Origin: CALMEH01 sp964548225 | GTDB lineage: Bacteria > Acidobacteriota > Blastocatellia > Pyrinomonadales > Pyrinomonadaceae | Length of the DNA: 36,419 bases | Direction of reading: 5' to 3' | NCBI GenBank assembly: GCA_964548225.1 | Contig: CAZJQP010000051.1 | Span: 1-36,419, forward strand | Part shown: piece after piece, positions 31,397-36,419 of the stretch | Layout: each line of letters starts with the position of its first letter | Position numbering within the stretch: the first letter of the stretch is position 1 | Made by a program: the position numbers and the translations under genes | Notes under the pieces: model-generated | Seen by the model: only the letters and a program-made list of their open reading frames with translations | Databases searched by the model: none | Told to the model about the DNA's origin: nothing

Positions 31397-32572
31397 TTAA
31401 ATAAAAGCAGTTTCGTGAAGCAATTCGCCTTTCGCAAATCTTTCAAAACTCAAACACGAAACGTCTAAAAACTTTGCGTTTCCGACCAAAATAATTTCGC
31501 TTAACGCCTTTCCCGTCGCGGGCGAGTGCATTACGCCGTGTCCCGAAAAACCGTTGGCGAAATATAAACCTTCGATTTCACAATCGCCCAAAATTGCGTG
31601 ATGGTCAGGCGTATTTTCGTAAAGTCCGGCGCGGCATTTTTCTTTAATCACTTTAGTTTCAAACAAATACGGCGAGCGATGTTTGGCGCGTTGATAAACT
31701 TTTTCGATAAATGATTCGTCAAAATTCGTGTCAAAAGAGTTCGGTTCTTCAACATCAGGATAAGCAAAAAGGATTTCCGTGTTGTCCGAATTTGCCGACA
31801 AATCTAAAAAATCTCTTGCGGGACGGAAATGAAAACCGCTTCCGATGTCAATGACCATCGGCAAAGTTTCAGGCAAAGTTTTTTCGCTTCGCGCCCAAAC
31901 GATTTGACGCTTTTGCGGCTCGACAGGCAAATCAATTCCGGCAGTTTTCGCCAGATTTTTCGCCCACGCGCCCGTTGCAAGAACGATTTTTTCACATTCG
32001 ATTCTGCCGCGTGTTGTTTCGACGGCTTTGACTTTTCCGTTTTCGGTTTCAATTGAAAGAATTTTTGTATCAAATTCAATCTTCGCGCCGTTTTCCAACG
32101 CCTTCGACGTAAAACCGCGCATAATCGCCAAAGGATTGACAAAACCATCGTTTGCGCCGAAACTTCCGCCGACAATATCTTCGCAATTCAAAATCGGACA
32201 AATTTCTTTAATCTGTTTGCTGTCAACAACTTCGACATCTTTCACGCCTAACGATTTTTGTGTTTCGACGTTGCGTTTCAGATATTCAAACTGAGATTCA
32301 TCAGTCGCAAAAAACAAATATCCGCGTGGTTCATAACCGCAATCAAATCCGCAATTTGCCAAAAAATCGAGCGAATAGAGCGACATTTTGATATTGATTT
32401 CTGTTTCAAATTGAGCGCGAACTCCGCCCGTTGCTTTGCCGGTCGAGCCGAAACCTTGTTGCGCTTCGCGTTCCAAAATCAAAACATCTTTCGCACCTCT
32501 TTCGGTTAAATGATACGCGATACTCGCGCCGACAACGCCCGCGCCGATGATGACAATTTCAGCTTTTTTCAT
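31397..32572 (-). CDS. FAD-dependent oxidoreductase of the sarcosine oxidase/glycine oxidase (DAO) family
   Basis: 391 residues. The Rossmann motif MKKAEIVIIGAGVVGASIAYHL is at the start, with the FAD-type EREAQQGFGSTGKATGGV loop, then IVLATGAWAKNLAK and the C-terminal GLYENTPDHHAILGD and YFANGFSGHGVMHSPATGKALSE. These features define DAO-family amine/amino acid oxidases such as sarcosine oxidase beta. I start at ATG 32572; the open frame to 32641 is formed by the cgcagatgaa repeat. The substrate cannot be inferred: no transporter or glycine-cleavage gene is adjacent. Confidence 0.88.
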   Translation of the reverse strand: MKKAEIVIIGAGVVGASIAYHLTERGAKDVLILEREAQQGFGSTGKATGGVRAQFETEINIKMSLYSLDFLANCGFDCGYEPRGYLFFATDESQFEYLKRNVETQKSLGVKDVEVVDSKQIKEICPILNCEDIVGGSFGANDGFVNPLAIMRGFTSKALENGAKIEFDTKILSIETENGKVKAVETTRGRIECEKIVLATGAWAKNLAKTAGIDLPVEPQKRQIVWARSEKTLPETLPMVIDIGSGFHFRPARDFLDLSANSDNTEILFAYPDVEEPNSFDTNFDESFIEKVYQRAKHRSPYLFETKVIKEKCRAGLYENTPDHHAILGDCEIEGLYFANGFSGHGVMHSPATGKALSEIILVGNAKFLDVSCLSFERFAKGELLHETAFI

Positions 32573-32580
32573 ACAATTTT

Positions 32581-32660
32581 TAGCCGCAGATGAACGCAGA
32601 TGAACGCGAATTAAATCCAATAAATTCTTATCCGCGTTCATCTGCGTTCATCTGCGGCTA
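32581..32660. repeat. Inverted repeat of cgcagatgaa words
   Basis: Perfect 28-bp arms at 32581-32608 and 32633-32660 made of 10-bp words (cgcagatgaa) around a 24-nt loop. It lies between the oxidoreductase start (32572) and the NodB protein's stop (32665), and extends the apparent 5' end of the oxidoreductase frame. Confidence 0.95.
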
Positions 32661-32664
32661 ATTT

Positions 32665-33609
32665 TCATTCCGAATCAAAACCCGACGATTTCACAACAAA
32701 TTCGGGAACTTTCGGCTCATCAGGCAAAATATTTTCCTTGCCTTTGTCCAAAGCCCAGCGATGAAGCCACGAAATTCCGTTGCGGCGGACAAAATTATCG
32801 GGCAATTTATAGGCTTCATCTTTCAATGCGTCTTCCAAGCTGACGAATTTATAACCGCGTTTTTTGAGCATTTTGGCGAGGTCATCAAAATAATCGGAAT
32901 TGATAAAATTGGCGTGAAGAAGCAAAGTTTGTTTGATTTCGCGCCCGAAAATTTTGACCGATTGGCGTTCCCAATAATCAATTTTCGCTTCCATATACGG
33001 AACGTAAGCGTCGCCGATTTGCTTCATCAATTTTTTGTCTTTTTTGTCAAAAGCAAGGTCGTAAGCGCGTGAAAAAATGTAGTCGGCGTTGTCAATCGTA
33101 ACGGGCGCAATCGTGTAATTATGCTCGCTCAAAAATTTGCCCAAATCATTTTTTATTTCCAAACTCAAACCTGTCCAAAGAAACGGATGACGAAAGAAAC
33201 GCATCTGCAAACCTTTTGCTTGCAACAATTCCTTTGTAATAATTTCGCCTTTTAAGATTTCTTCCTTATATTTTTCGAGCGGAACATTGGCGATATTGAC
33301 GTGCGAAAAAGTATGATTTCCAAGCTCCAATCCGGCATTGAGCCAAGCTCGCAAAAGGTCAATCTGCGCCTCGTCGCGCTTGTCGCCGTTGTAGAGTTTA
33401 TTTTCGTTGACAAACCCGATTGCCGAAGCTTTGGCTTTCGTAATATGCGCGAGCAATTTGCGCGTGATTTGCTGACGATTTTTCAAAGCCGAGCGCGTCG
33501 AAACAACCGGCAAATCGTCAATCGTTACCGCAATAAAACGCTCTATTTTCTGCGCTTGAATGACCGAAACAAAAACGCTAATCAGCAACAAAATTTTTAA
33601 GAACTTCAT
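32665..33609 (-). CDS. Secreted polysaccharide deacetylase (NodB homology domain)
   Basis: 314 residues. Signal peptide MKFLKILLLISVFVSVIQA (1-19), then the NodB domain: VTIDDLP (D31/D32), GNHTFSH (metal His H99 and H103), FRHPFLW (R/P loop) and LLLHANF (last His). Members remove acetyl groups from chitin, peptidoglycan or other glycans outside the cytoplasm. I start at ATG 33609; the open frame to 33942 would put residues in front of the signal peptide and runs through the VOC gene. The VOC gene is 28 bp upstream on the same strand. Confidence 0.88.
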   Translation of the reverse strand: MKFLKILLLISVFVSVIQAQKIERFIAVTIDDLPVVSTRSALKNRQQITRKLLAHITKAKASAIGFVNENKLYNGDKRDEAQIDLLRAWLNAGLELGNHTFSHVNIANVPLEKYKEEILKGEIITKELLQAKGLQMRFFRHPFLWTGLSLEIKNDLGKFLSEHNYTIAPVTIDNADYIFSRAYDLAFDKKDKKLMKQIGDAYVPYMEAKIDYWERQSVKIFGREIKQTLLLHANFINSDYFDDLAKMLKKRGYKFVSLEDALKDEAYKLPDNFVRRNGISWLHRWALDKGKENILPDEPKVPEFVVKSSGFDSE

Positions 33610-33637
33610 ATTTTTTCGTTTATTTCGCAGGCAAAAA

Positions 33638-34051
33638 TTATTTCGCAAAAACCTGCGAAAAATCCGCGAAAGATTTGAATTCGAGCGCGTTTCCGCTTGG
33701 GTCGAGGAAAAACATCGTAGATTGTTCGCCGACTTCGCCTTTGAAGCGTGTTTTCGGTTCGATGACAAATTGAACGCCTTTGCTTTTAAGTCTTTCGGCA
33801 AGTTTTTCAAACTCGTCCGGCGACAAAACAATCCCGAAATGCGGCACGGGAACGTGGTCAGCGTCAACGTGATTAGTTGTTTTCGCGCCCGCGTTTTCCG
33901 CCAAATGTGCGACAATTTGATGCCCGAAAAGATTGAAATCAATCCAACATTCCGAACTTCTGCCCTCTTCGCAACCCAAAATTTCGCCGTAAAATTTCCG
34001 TGATTCTTCTAAATTTTTTACAGGAAACGCCAAATGAAATAAATTTTTCAT
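33638..34051 (-). CDS. VOC-superfamily (glyoxalase/bleomycin-resistance) protein
   Basis: 137 residues. Two beta-alpha-beta-beta-beta modules are visible: LFHLAFPVKNLEESRKFYGEILGC with His near residue 6, then VPHFGIVLSPDEFEKLAERLKSKGVQFV, ending in FFLDPSGNALEF with the ligand Glu. This is the VOC metal-binding pattern, often lyase, dioxygenase or resistance activity. It may be co-transcribed with the deacetylase, 28 bp downstream. Substrate unknown. Confidence 0.85.
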   Translation of the reverse strand: MKNLFHLAFPVKNLEESRKFYGEILGCEEGRSSECWIDFNLFGHQIVAHLAENAGAKTTNHVDADHVPVPHFGIVLSPDEFEKLAERLKSKGVQFVIEPKTRFKGEVGEQSTMFFLDPSGNALEFKSFADFSQVFAK

Positions 34052-34168
34052 AGTTTAATTCTAAAAGTAAATAAGTTTAAAATTTCTTCGAGCAAAAATG
34101 GTTCAGTTTGAAAAAGTATTTGTGTTTGATTATTTTCCTAAAACTTTCGTATCATTCGATTAAATTCT

Positions 34169-35365
34169 ATGATTGAAAACGTCGAAAAATTCATCGCCGA
34201 AGTCGTCCGAAGTTTGCAGAAAGAAACTTTTGTCAAAATGACTTTAGGTAATTATAAAGGCACGGACGAACATCTGCAAAAACTTCTCGTGCGGCTCATC
34301 GAAACGCGCCGTGGGCAAAGGCTTTTTTTCCTTTACAAATACGACACACGCGACACGGCAAAGAATTTCGATTTTGCGGAAGGCGGGAAAATTTTAAGCA
34401 AAATTTTGGGTTCTGAATTTTTTAGCGGACATCTTTTCACGACCGAAAACGATTTCCAACTCGACATTGGCAAAAAAGGAAAATCGCGCTTAAATGTTGC
34501 AAAAGCAACATTTAAGGCAAAACCGAATCTCACGCACGACCGCGAAAAGAAAGTTCAAGTCAATCGAAACGCTTTTTATCTGAAAGCTCTCGGCATCACG
34601 ACTGACGCGGGCGAAATCCGCGATAAACAACATGACAAATGGCGGCAAATCAATAAATTTGTCGAAACTTTGGCAAATCTTTTCGATAAATCGAATCTGA
34701 AAGACCGCAAAGAATTAAAAATCGTTGATATGGGTTCGGGCAAAGGTTATCTGACGTTTGCCGCTTACGATTTTTTCAAAAACATTCGAGATTTGGACGT
34801 TAAAATCATCGGCGTTGACACCAAATCGGAACTTATTGAACTTTGCAATGATATTGCTAAAGCATCTGAATTTAACGATTTACAGTTTGTTCACGGTTGG
34901 ATTGGCGACTACGAAATCGAAGACGTGAACATTCTTATCGCGCTTCACGCTTGCAATACGGCGACCGACGACGCGATTTTCAAAGGCATCAAAGCAAATG
35001 CCGATTTAATTGTCGTCGCGCCGTGCTGTCATCAAGAAATCCGTCCACAAATGAAATCGCCCGAAATGTTTTCCAACGTCCTAAAACACGGCATAATGCT
35101 CGAACGCGAAGCCGAACTTATTACCGACGGCTTGCGCTCTCTGCTTTTAGAAAAATCGGGCTATTCAACCAGAATTTTCGAGTTTATCGCCACCGAACAC
35201 ACGCCGAAAAACAATATGATCGTCGGCACAAAGCAAAGTAAAAATGATGACTCGGAAAAATTTGCAGAACAAATAAAATCAATCAAAGATTTTTATGCAA
35301 TTAAAGAACAAAGGTTGGAAAATCTGTTGAGTGCTTTTGAAATTACAAAATATGCCAAGCATTAG
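34169..35365 (+). CDS. SAM-dependent methyltransferase (METTL25/PF13679-like)
   Basis: 398 residues. The C-terminal catalytic half has motif I IVDMGSGKGYLTFA (residues 186-199), a strand ending acidic (KIIGVDTKSEL), ILIALHACNTATDDAI and VVAPCCHQEIRPQM; the HACNTATDDA and APCCHQ pair is typical of the METTL25/GSTCD-like group. The N-terminal 160 residues form a separate alpha/beta part (YKGTDEHLQKLLVRLIETRRGQ) that may position the substrate. Substrate unknown. The next gene overlaps its end by 14 bp, suggesting co-translation. Confidence 0.82.
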   Translation: MIENVEKFIAEVVRSLQKETFVKMTLGNYKGTDEHLQKLLVRLIETRRGQRLFFLYKYDTRDTAKNFDFAEGGKILSKILGSEFFSGHLFTTENDFQLDIGKKGKSRLNVAKATFKAKPNLTHDREKKVQVNRNAFYLKALGITTDAGEIRDKQHDKWRQINKFVETLANLFDKSNLKDRKELKIVDMGSGKGYLTFAAYDFFKNIRDLDVKIIGVDTKSELIELCNDIAKASEFNDLQFVHGWIGDYEIEDVNILIALHACNTATDDAIFKGIKANADLIVVAPCCHQEIRPQMKSPEMFSNVLKHGIMLEREAELITDGLRSLLLEKSGYSTRIFEFIATEHTPKNNMIVGTKQSKNDDSEKFAEQIKSIKDFYAIKEQRLENLLSAFEITKYAKH

Positions 35366-35768
35366 AATTCAAGACAAAAAGCAACGAAACAGCGAAAGAT
35401 TTTTAAGTTTCGACTTAAAAGATATTCTTGCAGTGATTGGCGAACCAATTCTTAAATCCAAGTGGCGTTGCACGAAATTTTGGTGCATTACAGTAATTGA
35501 CGGTGAACCGATGTCATTTCGTGATAAAAGACTCAAACTTTCGGGCGAAGAACTTACAGATTTTGCCTCAAAAGCCGCACAAGTAATTGACGGACGATTT
35601 GAAGCAAAAACAGAAGGCGCGGCGAAAAATCCTTGGCTTGTCATTGTTGCTTTCGACAGCACTTTTTACGAAGTTTGGTCTTCAAAATCTTGGGTAATAG
35701 AAAAACTGATAGTTCGTTTTGACGATGTGATTGATATTTCGGGCGAGCTAACAGAGCCTGTCGGATAA
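35352..35768 (+). CDS. Protein of unknown function coupled to the methyltransferase
   Basis: 138 residues, starting at ATG 35352, 14 bp inside the methyltransferase gene, which suggests translational coupling. The sequence is alternating alpha/beta, with DLKDILAVIGEPILKSKWRCTKFWC near the start and NPWLVIVAFDSTFYEVWSSKSWVIEKLI near the end. No known motif or signal. An alternative GTG start at 35331 adds 7 residues. No family recognised. Confidence 0.65.
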   Translation: MPSIRIQDKKQRNSERFLSFDLKDILAVIGEPILKSKWRCTKFWCITVIDGEPMSFRDKRLKLSGEELTDFASKAAQVIDGRFEAKTEGAAKNPWLVIVAFDSTFYEVWSSKSWVIEKLIVRFDDVIDISGELTEPVG

Positions 35769-35843
35769 CAATTTCGATGAATCAAAAGATTTTTACGGAA
35801 TAAAGAAGCAAAGATTTGGAAAACTTACCAAAGTCATAAATGT

Positions 35844-36182
35844 ATGAAAAAATTTCGTGGTGAAATGTTAATAAGTTTTAGTTATTCTGAACATCTAGGA
35901 CCAAGATTTGACAGTGCAGGTGTTTCTTTAAGAATGACAACTGCTGACATTTACGAATTTATAAATGCGGTTAAATGGATTGATTATAATTTTGGTGATG
36001 TAGTAGAAAAAGGAGTCAGAGATGGATTAACCGAAATTGGTTACAATCCTGATTTGGGAATTCGTGTTGTTTTGGAAAAAATTGAATATGATTTTGTTTA
36101 TTCATCTGAACATTCTTTTTATGTTGCCGCAAAATGTGCTGTTATGACGCGAGATATTCTTAGAGCGTGTTATGAACTTTAA
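35844..36182 (+). CDS. Protein of unknown function, 3' end possibly altered by an IS insertion
   Basis: 112 residues. The N-terminal 60 residues have FRGEMLISFSYSEHLGPRFDSAGVSLRMTTADIYEFI, then GDVVEKGVRDGLTEIGYNP. The composition resembles small cytosolic conserved proteins next to defence or mobile genes, but I recognise no family. Its last codons lie in DNA that looks like an IS terminal repeat (from about 36163), so the natural C-terminus may be lost. The stop overlaps the convergent transposase stop. Weak ribosome binding site. Confidence 0.5.
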   Translation: MKKFRGEMLISFSYSEHLGPRFDSAGVSLRMTTADIYEFINAVKWIDYNFGDVVEKGVRDGLTEIGYNPDLGIRVVLEKIEYDFVYSSEHSFYVAAKCAVMTRDILRACYEL

Positions 36183-36419
36183 GTCATAATTTCGGCAAAT
36201 CTTTTCAACATTAAGATGGCGAATGCGAGAAAATGCAGTCCGCGTAAAGTTTCTGGCAAGCGTTCATAATCTCGTGCCAGTCGGCGAAACCGCGCTGCCC
36301 AGCCGAAACTGCGCTCAACCACCCAACGGCGCGGTAACAGCACAAAACCCTTTTTCGCTTCCGGTGAGGGTGTAAAAAAAACTGTGTAAATGGCAGAAAT
36401 GAACATTTATTTTAATGGA
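36163..36419 (-). mobile_element. End of an IS5-like insertion sequence (partial)
   Basis: The transposase fragment ends at 36179. About 16 bp beyond it, gagcgtgttatgaac follows a tta, in the position where an IS5-family right end and 3-bp target duplication would be expected. The opposite end is outside the window, so the repeat cannot be confirmed. Confidence 0.4.
36179..36406 (-). CDS. IS5-family transposase, C-terminal fragment
   Basis: 75 residues. GFVLLPRRWVVERSFGWAARFRRLARDYERLPETL matches the C-terminal helix region of IS5-family DDE transposases, with the conserved Glu in WVVERSF. The preceding MFISAIYTVFFT does not fit the family, and a TAA stop lies directly upstream of the ATG in the same frame. 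A T8 run (gtttttttta) is nearby. The upstream DDE residues are therefore not in this frame: it is a fragment, or orfB after a frameshift. The copy could be a remnant. Confidence 0.8.
   Translation of the reverse strand: MFISAIYTVFFTPSPEAKKGFVLLPRRWVVERSFGWAARFRRLARDYERLPETLRGLHFLAFAILMLKRFAEIMT

Noticed and set aside
32573..32641. Upstream start of the FAD oxidoreductase
   Set aside because: The extra residues are encoded by an inverted repeat and precede the Rossmann motif, which normally lies at the N-terminus.
33610..33942. Longer start of the NodB deacetylase frame
   Set aside because: It would run through the VOC gene and place residues before an evident signal peptide.
2648..36419. 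tRNA or other structured RNA genes
   Set aside because: No cloverleaf with a TTCGA-type loop and CCA end was recognised by eye; an automated scan would be decisive.

Overview
The window looks like chromosomal DNA of an uncultured, low-GC (roughly 40%) bacterium, most likely an Acidobacteriota member near Blastocatellia/Pyrinomonadaceae. That placement is an inference from gene content: a Ser/Thr kinase with C-terminal TPRs paired with a TIGR02999-type ECF sigma factor, a DUF2911 protein, a DUF4388-J-domain-TPR fusion and M14 peptidases with long C-terminal regions. No rRNA, tRNA, CRISPR array or prophage was recognised.

Layout. 1-2.6 kb: 3' part of glnE. 2.65-3.2 kb: AT-rich intergenic DNA with a 21-bp-period array, two perfect palindromes, a signal-peptide-like stub and a REP-like element. 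3.2-8.3 kb: zinc-ribbon protein, secreted M14 carboxypeptidase, SRPBCC protein, DUF2911 protein and a small unknown. 8.4-9.8 kb (minus): ferritin-like protein and a FabG-like reductase. 9.86-12.4 kb: a textbook sigma-54 promoter, a type IV prepilin and a 629-aa single-span membrane protein of unknown function. 12.4-15.9 kb (minus): MGDG-synthase-like glycosyltransferase, Uma2 nuclease, a small membrane protein and a radical SAM protein. 16.3-21.3 kb: cysteine desulfurase, the kinase/sigma pair and a small secreted protein. 21.4-22.9 kb (minus): predicted acetyltransferase and a YaeQ-like nuclease-fold protein. 23-26.5 kb: DUF4388-J-TPR protein, HD-GYP protein and a protein with a faint resemblance to D12 DNA methyltransferases that is flanked on both sides by different 21-bp-period arrays. 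26.9-34 kb (mostly minus): MFS transporter, PaaG-like crotonase, zinc-ribbon protein, HDAC-like deacetylase, CHAP-like protein (plus), FAD oxidoreductase, NodB deacetylase and VOC protein. 34.2-36.4 kb: METTL25-like methyltransferase, two unknown proteins and the end of an IS5-like element.

The most unusual signal is non-coding. Three intergenic regions carry tandem arrays of unrelated sequence that all have a period of exactly 21 bp, each with a perfect inverted repeat at or near an end. Five further loci carry inverted repeats built from 7-bp words; one lies in frame inside the kinase gene and three touch a start or stop codon. Other gene borders have inverted repeats of 8-bp or 10-bp words. 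Several genes therefore have longest open frames that run into repeat DNA, and I moved those starts downstream.

Functional themes are signalling (ECF sigma/kinase, HD-GYP, DUF4388-J-TPR), surface structures (sigma-54-driven pilin), envelope and secreted enzymes (carboxypeptidase, NodB deacetylase, glycolipid synthase) and general metabolism. Most neighbouring genes do not form obvious pathways. The tightest groupings are the pilin with its downstream membrane protein, the kinase with its sigma factor, the three minus-strand genes at 12.4-14.7 kb, and the VOC/NodB pair.
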